Assembly: GCA_017998495.1 (NCBI GenBank)
Contig: JAGOCY010000010.1
Location: forward strand, 1 to 13,318
Reading direction: 5' to 3'
DNA: 13,318 bases
Source: Corallincola sp.
Lineage (GTDB): Bacteria > Pseudomonadota > Gammaproteobacteria > Enterobacterales > Neiellaceae
In this document: positions 7,106-13,318 of the stretch, one piece after another
Position numbering within the stretch: position 1 is the first letter of the stretch
Layout of the letters: each line of letters opens with the position of its first letter
Notes under the pieces: generated by a model
Seen by the model: only the letters and a program-made list of their open reading frames with translations
Database searches by the model: none
What the model was told of the DNA's origin: nothing
Program-made: the position numbers and the translations under genes

Positions 7106-7726
7106 ATGAAACTACCTTTTGTCGCCCTGATGCTGCTGGCTGCCAGTGGTGTAGCCGAGGCGGGCGGTGATGCTGCTGCCGGCCAGAAGAAGGCCGAAGT
7201 CTGTGCAGCCTGTCATGGCGCCGACGGTAATTCGGTGGTCGAGACTTTCCCTCGGCTGGCTGGCCAGCATGAGAGTTACCTGCTCAAGCAGCTGGTTGAG
7301 ATCAAGCAGGGTGCTGAGAGCAACGGCGAGAAAGGCCGTATGGTGCCGGAGATGATCGGCATGGTGCTGCCGCTGAGCGAGCAGGACATGGCGGATATCG
7401 CTGCGTTCTATGCCAGTCAGACCGCCTTTGAAGGCACCACCCCCGAGAACATCGTGGCGGCGGGCGATGCCCTTTATCGCGGCGGCGATCTGGAGCGCAA
7501 GGTGGCGGCTTGTCTGTCTTGCCACGGTCCACGTGGTGTGGGTCATAGCCTGGCCAAATTCCCGCGTATTTCCGGGCAGCATCCGGCTTACACCAAGACT
7601 CAGCTGCAGAAGTTCCGCAGCGGTGAGCGCGCCAATGATCCTAACGGCATGATGCGCGATGTTGCCGCCAAGCTGACGGATGCAGAAATTGAACTGCTCT
7701 CCCAGTATCTGGTTGGCCTCCATTAA
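7106..7726 (+). CDS. Cytochrome c4, periplasmic di-haem c-type cytochrome
   Basis: Cytochrome c4 is a periplasmic electron carrier with two covalently bound haems that feeds terminal oxidases, notably cbb3-type ones. The 206-residue product has a Sec signal peptide (MKLPFVALMLLAASGVAEA, cleavage likely after AEA). Two similar cytochrome domains follow, with haem-binding motifs CAACH and CLSCH. Candidate axial methionines lie in GRMVPEMIGM and in NGMMRDV of the two halves, and both halves carry an FPRLAGQH / FPRISGQHP repeat typical of c4. The ATG at 7106 is preferred; a TTG three codons upstream would only lengthen the signal peptide. GGGGAA and GAGG lie just upstream. The next gene starts inside its 3' end, so the pair is likely co-transcribed. 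Confidence 0.95.
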   Translation: MKLPFVALMLLAASGVAEAGGDAAAGQKKAEVCAACHGADGNSVVETFPRLAGQHESYLLKQLVEIKQGAESNGEKGRMVPEMIGMVLPLSEQDMADIAAFYASQTAFEGTTPENIVAAGDALYRGGDLERKVAACLSCHGPRGVGHSLAKFPRISGQHPAYTKTQLQKFRSGERANDPNGMMRDVAAKLTDAEIELLSQYLVGLH

Positions 7727-8351
7727 GGGGCTGACGGCGGCGCTCTGGCTGTTGGCCGGCGCCGCTTGGGCCGGGTTCACGCCGGTCGAGGGGCGCCACT
7801 TCCTGAAGCTGCCCGAGCAGCACCAGGCTCAAGGCGAGATCACCTGGCTATTCTGGCCCGGCGCCAAGTCCTGTGCTGCCGTCAATGAACCCTTGCTCGA
7901 GCTTGCCGCGAATCACCCCACCTTGCGCCTGCATGCGGTGCCGGCGGTGATGCGGCCGGCGTGGCGCTGGCATGCCAAGATCTGGCATGCCGCGGCATCC
8001 AGCCCGCGGGTTGCTGCAGCGCGTGCCGCGCTGTGGCAGCAGCTGCAGCAGCAGCCGGATGCACTGGCCGATATCGATAGCGCTGCCGCTTTTCTCGCAG
8101 CCCATGGCATTACTGACGCGCGCAAGCTGCTGCTGGCGCCCGCATTGAATCAGCGGCTGGCAGAAGAGGAGCAGCTGATCCATCAGCTGGCCCTCAAAGG
8201 GGTGCCGGCCGTGCGTATTGGGCGTTACCTGACCCACGCCGGTTTGACCGCCGATGCTGAGCAGTTTCTTGCAACTGTGGCCTTTCTCGCCGCCCGTGAA
8301 TCCACCGCAGCGGCGGCAACGGCCGATGCTCAGCCAGCGGCCGAGCCCTGA
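7680..8351 (+). CDS. Exported DsbA-fold protein with degenerate CXXC (one cysteine left)
   Basis: The layout follows periplasmic DsbA. There is a signal peptide ending AGAAWA near residue 31, then GFTPVEGRHFLKL (compare AQYEDGKQYTTL in E. coli DsbA), a strand ITWLFW, and a helical insert. An LAEEEQLIHQLALKGVPAVRIGRYL stretch (161-184) matches the DsbA cis-proline region QLRGVPAMFVNGKY. The cis-Pro (P176) is kept, but the CPHC site reads AKSC (62-65), so the nucleophilic cysteine is replaced and the mature protein has only C65. Ordinary DsbA oxidase activity is therefore unlikely. A low-complexity Ala-rich tail ends the protein. The ATG at 7680 overlaps cytochrome c4 by 47 bases; a TTG at 7713 would give a tidier 20-residue signal peptide but has no ribosome-binding site. 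A role with the neighbouring cytochrome is inference. Confidence 0.72.
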   Translation: MQKLNCSPSIWLASIKGLTAALWLLAGAAWAGFTPVEGRHFLKLPEQHQAQGEITWLFWPGAKSCAAVNEPLLELAANHPTLRLHAVPAVMRPAWRWHAKIWHAAASSPRVAAARAALWQQLQQQPDALADIDSAAAFLAAHGITDARKLLLAPALNQRLAEEEQLIHQLALKGVPAVRIGRYLTHAGLTADAEQFLATVAFLAARESTAAAATADAQPAAEP

Positions 8352-8374
8352 CCGGCGCTACTCACTTCTGCCCC

Positions 8375-8402
8375 GGCCACCGGCATTGAGCGTGGCTGTT
8401 TT
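8375..8402 (+). terminator. Weak hairpin with short T-run between the DsbA-like gene and yihI
   Basis: GGCCAC (8375-8380) can pair with GTGGCT (8392-8397, one G-T pair) across an 11-base loop, followed by GTTTT. The stem is short, the loop long and the T-run only four, so it would be at best a leaky terminator separating the cytochrome unit from yihI. Confidence 0.22.
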
Positions 8403-8424
8403 GGCACCGCTTTAAGGAGCACTC

Positions 8425-8826
8425 ATGGCCCGTTCATCCAAAGCCCCCCGTCTGCCCGCCGCCGAGCGGGCCAAAAAGAAAAACCGCCCCAAGCAGAAGG
8501 CCGGTAATCCACCGGGCCATCGTCAGCAGGTAGCTGAGGCCGCGGCAGTGAAAGCGGTCAAGGCCAAGCGTGATCCGCGCATCGGCAGCTGCAAGCCGGT
8601 GCCGCTGGTGGGATTGTGCCCGGCAACTGCGGCTGTTGACCGCGCTGAGGCCCGTCGCCAGTTACTGGCGCTGGAGGCGGATGAGCGTTTTAACGCTCTG
8701 CTCGATCGTATCGATGGCGGCGACACGCTGAACGCCAGTGAGCAGGCTGAATTTGATGCCTTTATCAGCCGCCATGAGCAGTTGCTCGAAGATGCGGGTG
8801 AGGCTGCTGCCGGGGATGAGGAGTGA
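8425..8826 (+). CDS. yihI: Der GTPase-activating protein YihI
   Basis: YihI stimulates GTP hydrolysis by Der (EngA), an essential double-GTPase of 50S subunit assembly, and acts early in growth in E. coli. This 133-residue copy is shorter than the E. coli protein (169 residues) but keeps its landmarks. These are a very basic, disordered N-terminus (AERAKKKNRPKQKAG), the conserved KRDPRIGSCKPVPL block (48-61; E. coli has PKDPRIGSKTPIPL), and a helical LLALEADERFNALLDRIDGGDTL segment (80-102) followed by an acidic end. The long acidic C-terminal tail of E. coli YihI is largely missing. The start is clear: AAGGAG lies 5 bases before the ATG. It opens a tight unit with the DUF2489 gene (1-base overlap) and hemN. 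Confidence 0.9.
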   Translation: MARSSKAPRLPAAERAKKKNRPKQKAGNPPGHRQQVAEAAAVKAVKAKRDPRIGSCKPVPLVGLCPATAAVDRAEARRQLLALEADERFNALLDRIDGGDTLNASEQAEFDAFISRHEQLLEDAGEAAAGDEE

Positions 8827-9284
8827 TGAGCGTTGTCGCTGTTGCGGCGCTGGTGGTGATCGCAGCCCTAGCGGCTTATGCCAGTTATCTGTGGGCCCAT
8901 GTCTGGCTGCATCGACGGCGTCAACAACAGGGCCTGCATCTGCAGCAGGCGGCACGCAATGCCCGTCTGCTGGAGAGCATCCGTACTATTGCCTGGGCCG
9001 CAGAACAGCAGCAGTGTGAGTTGGCCGAGGCCGCAGTGCGCCTCTGTGTGCTGCTGGACCTGCTGGTGGTGCCGGCGGGGACAGCGCTATCCAGCCGCTT
9101 TCCGGCGCTGCATGGCCTCTATGCTGCCATCCGCGATCAGCCGATAGGCGATGCCCGCAGTGCGCTCAAGCGCAACGAACGGATGCGCCTCGATCTCGAG
9201 CGTCATCAAGCCGAGGCCGACTGGGCTGAGCGGGTGATGCCGGAACTGACCGCTCTTCGCCATCTGACGCTGGAGGCCCCATGA
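8826..9284 (+). CDS. DUF2489-type membrane-anchored protein
   Basis: This protein of 152 residues has unknown function. One N-terminal membrane segment (about residues 2-24) is followed by a basic HRRRQQQ turn and a cytoplasmic helical domain. Position between yihI and hemN and size match the DUF2489 family, which occupies this place in Vibrio, Shewanella and Aeromonas; the assignment is from memory of context and layout. The ATG at 8826 shares its A with the TGA of yihI (TGATG). A GTG one codon earlier would overlap by 4 bases and cannot be excluded. Its stop overlaps the hemN start by 4 bases (ATGA), so translation of all three genes is probably coupled. Confidence 0.78.
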   Translation: MSVVAVAALVVIAALAAYASYLWAHVWLHRRRQQQGLHLQQAARNARLLESIRTIAWAAEQQQCELAEAAVRLCVLLDLLVVPAGTALSSRFPALHGLYAAIRDQPIGDARSALKRNERMRLDLERHQAEADWAERVMPELTALRHLTLEAP

Positions 9285-10648
9285 TCACCCCTGCCCTGTG
9301 GGATGAGGCGCTGATCGCCAAGTACGATCGCAGCGGCCCACGCTACACCTCCTATCCGACGGCGCTGGAGTTCCAGCCCGGCTATGACGACGCCAGCATC
9401 GCGACGGCGGTGGCCAGCTCGAGCAGCCGGGCGCTGTCGCTCTATGTGCATATCCCCTTCTGTCACACCCTCTGTTACTACTGCGGCTGCAACAAGGTGA
9501 TCACCCGCCATGGTGGCCGGGCCGACCGTTATCTTGATGCCCTGGAGCGTGAAGTCAGCCACCGAGGGCCACAGTTTGCGGACTACCGGGTGCGCCAGTT
9601 GCACTGGGGCGGAGGCACGCCCACTTTTCTGTCGCCGGCCCAGCTGCAGCGGCTGATGGCCATGCTCAAGGGGGCCTTCCAGTTCGATGAGGCGATTGAA
9701 GCCGGCATCGAGGTCGACCCGCGTGAGCTGCCGGTAGAACGGTTGGCACTGCTACGTGAGCTTGGCTTCAACCGCATCAGCATCGGCGTCCAGGATTTCG
9801 ACCCGGCGGTGCAGCAAGCGGTGAATCGGGTGCAGGAGGAGGCCCACATCGTGGCGCTGGTGGCCGAGAGCCGCCGCCTCGGTTTTGCCTCGATCAACCT
9901 CGATCTGATCTACGGCCTGCCGCTGCAGCATGAAGCGCAGTTTGTCACCACCCTCGACAAAACCATCGCCCTGCGCCCTGATCGGGTTAGCGTTTTTAAC
10001 TACGCCCATCTGCCCTCCCGTTTTGCTGCCCAGCGCAAGCTTAAAGAGGAGACGCTGCCAGTACCTGCGGTCAAGCTGGCGCTGCTGCGCCAGACCATCA
10101 ACCGCCTGACCGCCGCTGGCTACCAGTACATCGGCATGGACCACTTTGCCCTGCCTGATGATGAACTGGCCCAGCTGCAGCGCGCCGGCCAGCTACATCG
10201 TAACTTTCAGGGCTACACCACCCATGGTGAATGCGATCTGCTCGGCCTCGGCGTGTCAGCCATCAGCCAGATCGGTCATTACTACCTGCAGAACGAGCGT
10301 GAACTGCGCGCCTACGAACAGGCCGCCGGCACCACCGGCTCGGCCATCCACAAGGGCTGCCAGCTCGATTGTGACGATCTGTTAAGGCGCGAGCTGATCA
10401 AGGAACTGATCTGCAATCTGGCAGTCAACAAAGCTGCGCTCGAACAGGCCCATGGCATTGAGTTCGATCGTTACTTTGCTGCGGCGCTGGCCGAGCTGGC
10501 ACCGATGGCAGCAGATGGACTGGTGGAGCTGAGCCCCAGCCTGATCCGCGTGACTGAGCGCGGCCGCCTGCTGATCCGCCATCTGTGCATGGTCTTCGAC
10601 CGTTACCTGCAGGCCCAGCGGCAGCGGCAATTTTCGCGCATCATCTGA
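9281..10648 (+). CDS. hemN: Oxygen-independent coproporphyrinogen III dehydrogenase HemN
   Basis: HemN is a radical-SAM enzyme that converts coproporphyrinogen III to protoporphyrinogen IX without oxygen by oxidative decarboxylation of two propionates, a late step of haem synthesis in the cytoplasm. The protein has 455 residues (E. coli HemN 457). The [4Fe-4S] motif CHTLCYYCGC is at 61-70 (C61, C65, C68, plus the characteristic extra C70). The SAM-binding GGGTPT follows at 110-115, with EVDPR (144-148) and GVQDFD (169-174) after it. The N-terminal GPRYTSYPTA, specific to true HemN as opposed to HemW-like proteins, is present. The start ATG overlaps the preceding stop (ATGA). No Fnr-type box was seen at its immediate 5' end because it lies inside the upstream gene. 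Confidence 0.97.
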   Translation: MITPALWDEALIAKYDRSGPRYTSYPTALEFQPGYDDASIATAVASSSSRALSLYVHIPFCHTLCYYCGCNKVITRHGGRADRYLDALEREVSHRGPQFADYRVRQLHWGGGTPTFLSPAQLQRLMAMLKGAFQFDEAIEAGIEVDPRELPVERLALLRELGFNRISIGVQDFDPAVQQAVNRVQEEAHIVALVAESRRLGFASINLDLIYGLPLQHEAQFVTTLDKTIALRPDRVSVFNYAHLPSRFAAQRKLKEETLPVPAVKLALLRQTINRLTAAGYQYIGMDHFALPDDELAQLQRAGQLHRNFQGYTTHGECDLLGLGVSAISQIGHYYLQNERELRAYEQAAGTTGSAIHKGCQLDCDDLLRRELIKELICNLAVNKAALEQAHGIEFDRYFAAALAELAPMAADGLVELSPSLIRVTERGRLLIRHLCMVFDRYLQAQRQRQFSRII

Positions 10649-10676
10649 TGCGCCCTGGTTGGAACATGGAGGATGG

Positions 10677-11327
10677 ATGAGAGTAACTGTACTGGCTCTG
10701 GCCACCACCCTGGTGCTGGCTGGCTGCACCACCACCGATCCGGTGACCGGCGAAACCCGTAGTAACAACACCGCCACCGGCGCCCTGATCGGCGCCATCG
10801 CCGGTGGCGTGCTGGGTAAAGCGACCGGTAGCCATCATCGTGACCGCGCTATTGTCGGTGCTGCCGTTGGCGCCCTGGCGGGTGGTGCGGTGGGCTATTA
10901 CATGGACGAACAGGAGCGCAAGCTGCGCGAACAGACCAAAGGTACCGGGGTAGGCGTCACCCGCGATGGTAACAATCTGGTCCTCGATATCCCCAGCGGC
11001 GTGACCTTTGATGTCGATAAGGCCGACATTAAGCCATCGATGCGCAAAGTGCTGGATGACATCGCCAGCACCATCGACCAGTATGAGAAGACTATGGTCG
11101 ATGTGCAGGGCCATACCGATTCCACCGGCTCCGAGAGCCATAATCAGGCGCTGTCGGAGCGGCGGGCGGCATCGGTACGCAGCTATCTGCTGGCCCGTGG
11201 GGTGATGGCTGAACGGGTACACACCCAGGGCTTTGGCGAGCTGCAGCCGGTGGCCAGCAACGACACCGCCGAAGGACGGGCGCGCAACCGCCGGGTGGAG
11301 ATTGTGCTGACCCCGATCGTGGAATAA
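10677..11327 (+). CDS. YiaD-type outer-membrane lipoprotein with OmpA C-terminal domain
   Basis: This envelope lipoprotein probably ties the outer membrane to peptidoglycan. The 216 residues start with a lipoprotein signal (MRVTVLALATTLVLAGC, lipid on C17; residue +2 is Thr, which favours outer-membrane sorting). A TTDPVTGE linker leads to two glycine-zipper hydrophobic stretches (35-50 and 58-75, ending GGAVGYYMDEQERKLR). The C-terminal OmpA-like domain (about 100-213) carries GHTDSTG (145-151), LSERRAASVRSYL and NRRVEIVL. D148 and R163 keep the spacing of the diaminopimelate-binding pair of OmpA. Overall layout equals E. coli YiaD (219 residues). The ATG at 10677 follows GGAGG; a TTG at 10659 would spoil the lipoprotein signal. 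It begins 28 bases after hemN, so it may share that transcript. Confidence 0.92.
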   Translation: MRVTVLALATTLVLAGCTTTDPVTGETRSNNTATGALIGAIAGGVLGKATGSHHRDRAIVGAAVGALAGGAVGYYMDEQERKLREQTKGTGVGVTRDGNNLVLDIPSGVTFDVDKADIKPSMRKVLDDIASTIDQYEKTMVDVQGHTDSTGSESHNQALSERRAASVRSYLLARGVMAERVHTQGFGELQPVASNDTAEGRARNRRVEIVLTPIVE

Positions 11328-11351
11328 TCCCAACCCGACCAAGAGGCTTCG

Positions 11352-12146
11352 ATGGAGCTTAAGACCTGTGCCGTTGTTAGTTTTGGCCATCGTCTGCGCT
11401 TCACCGAGGCCTGCGCGGCCATCGAGAGCGCTTACCGCTGTGTGCGCTATCGCGATGCGCTGGCGGTGGACATGGGTGATGCCCAGATCTTTGTTTTTGC
11501 CTATGCCGCGCTGGTGCAGTGGGGCGGCGGCATGGAGGAGCGTCTGCGGCTGCTGGAGCGGTTGCAGCCCTATGTTGAGGCCCCGCTGCCGTCGCTGCTG
11601 CGCGAAGAGTTGCGCTTTTCAACGGGCGGTGGTGGCGGCTTTCGGATTCATAACGATGCCATTCAGCTCAGTAGTGATGCCCTGCTTGATAAGCTGGCGG
11701 TCTCTCATGCCATGGCCCAGTCGATCACCCTGGAGCAGTTTGAGATCGAGGTGGCGCGTACCATCGAAGTCTCCAAGCCGATCCCCGAGGCGCTGGCGGC
11801 GACTGGCCGTACCCGCTTAACCCGGCGCCAGTTGTCCAGGCTGCGCGGCCAGCTCTATTTGGTCAAATCCAACGTTAACCTGCACTACGACCTGCTCGAC
11901 AAGCCGGAGTTTTTCTGGGAGTACCCGGAGCTTGACCCCCTTTATTTGACCACCTACGAGTATCAGGAGGTGGGCTCGCGCCTGGCGATCCTCAACCGCC
12001 GGCTGGAGGTGATCGGCGAGTTGCTGGAGATCCTCGCCGACGAGGAGAAGCACAACCACTCATCGACCCTGGAGTGGATCATCATCTGGCTGATCGCGGT
12101 GGAGATCGTCATCTTTATCGGCCACGACTTCCTCAAACTGTTCTGA
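11352..12146 (+). CDS. RMD1/DUF155-family protein with C-terminal membrane anchor
   Basis: The 264 residues show the pattern of the RMD1 (DUF155, YagE-like) family, known from yeast Rmd1/Rmd8 and human mitochondrial RMND1 and also found in bacteria. A mixed alpha/beta N-terminal half contains a Gly run near 95. A helical stretch has HAMAQSITLEQFE (118-130), then the strongly conserved NLHYDLLDKPEFFWEYPELDPLY block (about 177-199), a helix of the LAILNRRLEVIGELLEIL type, and a final STLEWIIIWLIAVEIVIFI membrane segment (238-256). The RMND1 protein is tied to mitochondrial translation and sits at the inner membrane; the bacterial role is not established. The ATG at 11352 has AGAGG 5 bases upstream. 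It lies 24 bases after the lipoprotein gene and 13 bases before the permease gene. Confidence 0.85.
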   Translation: MELKTCAVVSFGHRLRFTEACAAIESAYRCVRYRDALAVDMGDAQIFVFAYAALVQWGGGMEERLRLLERLQPYVEAPLPSLLREELRFSTGGGGGFRIHNDAIQLSSDALLDKLAVSHAMAQSITLEQFEIEVARTIEVSKPIPEALAATGRTRLTRRQLSRLRGQLYLVKSNVNLHYDLLDKPEFFWEYPELDPLYLTTYEYQEVGSRLAILNRRLEVIGELLEILADEEKHNHSSTLEWIIIWLIAVEIVIFIGHDFLKLF

Positions 12147-12159
12147 GCTGCCCTATCCC

Positions 12160-13318
12160 ATGTCATTGCTGAACCAACCTCTGCTGCTGATCGGTGTCGT
12201 CGTCTTGTTGCTGGGGCCGCTGCTCTACCGTCTGGTGCAGCAACGGCCCGGCTGGATGGCGCTGACCGACAGCTTTGTGTTCGTGGTGATCGGTGGGCTG
12301 GTGCTGTTTCATGTGCTGCCGGAGCTGATCGCCAGCGCCGGCTGGCCAGTGGTGCCTTTGACCCTGCTCGGTCTGGTCGGGCCGACGCTGGTGGAGAAGC
12401 TGTTTGTCCGCGCCGCCCGTCAGGCCCATAGCCTCACCCTGTTTTTAGGGATCGCGGGGTTATGCGTGCATGAGTTCACCGACGGTGCCGCGTTGATCAC
12501 CCAGGGCGATGCTGAGGTTCATCTGCTGGTGGCACTGTCGATCATTCTGCACCGGGTGCCGGTAGCATTGACCGTGTGGTGGCTGCTGCGCCCCGCCTAT
12601 GGTCGGCTGCTGGCGTGGACGGTCCTTATCGCCATGATGGCCGCCACCCTGGCTGGCGGACTGGCCGGCGAGGCCTGGCTGCCGGAACTGGCTCATGGGC
12701 CGCTGGCGTTGTTTCAGGCCTTTGTCGTGGGCTCCATCCTCCATGTGGTGTTCCATCGCCCCCACCTGACTAGTCTGCCCGCTGAAACACGTACGCTGGA
12801 AGGTGTTGGCAGCCTGCTTGGGGTGGCTGCGGTGGTGTTGATCCTGCTGCCGCACTGGATCGGCCATGGTCATGATCACGGCCACCATGGCCATGACGAA
12901 CATGCTGAAGCGGTAGTGGAAGTGGCCGGCTCGGCGGTAGCGGCGCTGGATCGCTTTATCGAGCTGGCGGCGCTGGTGGCGCCGGCGCTGCTGCTCGCCT
13001 ACCTGCTCGCCGCCGTCATCAATTATCTGTTCCCGACGTTGACCATGATGCGTCGACGTAACGGTTCCAACCTGATCGAAGCCCTGCGCGGCGGCCTGCT
13101 GGGGTTGCCGCTGCCGGTCTGTGTGCCGGCGGTTACCCAGCTGCAGCCACTACTTACCAAGGCGGGGGCCAGCAACGCCTTTACTCTGGCCTTTATGCTG
13201 GCCTCGCCGATCCTCGGCTTTGATGCGGTGCTGGTGTCACTGGCCCTGCTCGGGGTGGAACTGACCCTGGCGCGCCTGCTGCTCGCCCTGCTGCTGGTGG
13301 TGGCGGTGGGTTATCTGG
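12160..13318 (+). CDS. Composite ZIP-like / ArsP (DUF318)-like metal permease, truncated by window end
   Basis: The frame is open for at least 386 codons to the window edge. The N-terminal half (1-230) has several membrane segments with ZIP-like marks: FHVLPEL (50-56), HEFTDG (104-109, compare HNFPEG) and HRVPVAL (131-137, compare HxxPEG). The usual TM5 glutamate is missing. A histidine-rich linker (232-248, eight His) follows. The second half starts near 262 and resembles ArsP/DUF318 permeases: a membrane segment, then GLLGLPLPVCVPAV (312-325, in place of the usual PLCSCGV), LLTKAGASNAFTLAFMLASP (331-350) and a further hydrophobic helix. A metal or metalloid substrate is inferred. The ATG at 12160 lacks a visible ribosome-binding site, so translation may depend on coupling to the gene 13 bases upstream. 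Confidence 0.68.
   Translation, partial: MSLLNQPLLLIGVVVLLLGPLLYRLVQQRPGWMALTDSFVFVVIGGLVLFHVLPELIASAGWPVVPLTLLGLVGPTLVEKLFVRAARQAHSLTLFLGIAGLCVHEFTDGAALITQGDAEVHLLVALSIILHRVPVALTVWWLLRPAYGRLLAWTVLIAMMAATLAGGLAGEAWLPELAHGPLALFQAFVVGSILHVVFHRPHLTSLPAETRTLEGVGSLLGVAAVVLILLPHWIGHGHDHGHHGHDEHAEAVVEVAGSAVAALDRFIELAALVAPALLLAYLLAAVINYLFPTLTMMRRRNGSNLIEALRGGLLGLPLPVCVPAVTQLQPLLTKAGASNAFTLAFMLASPILGFDAVLVSLALLGVELTLARLLLALLLVVAVGYL

Noticed and set aside
10641-11390. 249-codon minus-strand frame opposite the lipoprotein gene
   Set aside because: It is a mirror of the YiaD-type gene, which has a lipobox and an OmpA domain.
12841-12903. CAT/CAC-rich stretch as a DNA repeat element
   Set aside because: The repetition comes from a coding histidine-rich linker in an intact reading frame. 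There are no exact tandem units.

Overview
The window reads as a chromosomal segment of a GC-rich gammaproteobacterium. The best guess is an Aeromonadales member (Aeromonas, Oceanimonas or Zobellella type), inferred from gene content: ubiK and panZ-type genes, engB divergent from a cytochrome c4 gene, and a yihI - DUF2489 - hemN string. This is recognition by eye, not a database search. Gene density is high, intergenic gaps are short, and no rRNA, tRNA, transposase, phage gene or CRISPR array was seen.

Layout. (1) Positions 1-4802, minus strand: an efflux operon transcribed tetR -> periplasmic adaptor -> RND pump. The regulator and adaptor overlap by 4 bases and the pump runs off the left edge. 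The 158 bp between tetR and the divergent ubiK hold two palindromes that are candidate operators. (2) 4961-5206 plus: ubiK, an accessory factor of ubiquinone synthesis. (3) 5215-5902 minus: a small two-gene unit, a YkgJ-type cysteine-cluster protein followed by an unrecognised protein with a C-terminal membrane segment. (4) 6014-6412 plus: panZ/panM, the acetyl-CoA-binding activator of aspartate decarboxylase. Its 3' end overlaps that of the convergent engB (6385-7008 minus), a ribosome-assembly GTPase. (5) 7106-8351 plus: a di-heme cytochrome c4 and, overlapping its end, an exported DsbA-fold protein whose active-site pair is reduced to one cysteine. (6) 8425-10648 plus: yihI (activator of the GTPase Der), a DUF2489 membrane protein and hemN (oxygen-independent coproporphyrinogen III oxidase), joined by 1- and 4-base overlaps. 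(7) 10677-13318 plus: a YiaD-type OmpA-family lipoprotein, an RMD1/DUF155 protein with a C-terminal membrane anchor, and the start of a long permease that seems to join a ZIP-like half to an ArsP/DUF318-like half through a histidine-rich linker.

Most of the window is conserved housekeeping (respiration, haem, quinone, pantothenate, ribosome GTPases). The parts that deserve a second look are the DsbA-like protein with a broken CXXC, the composite metal-type permease next to an RMD1 protein, and the paired palindromes upstream of the efflux operon.
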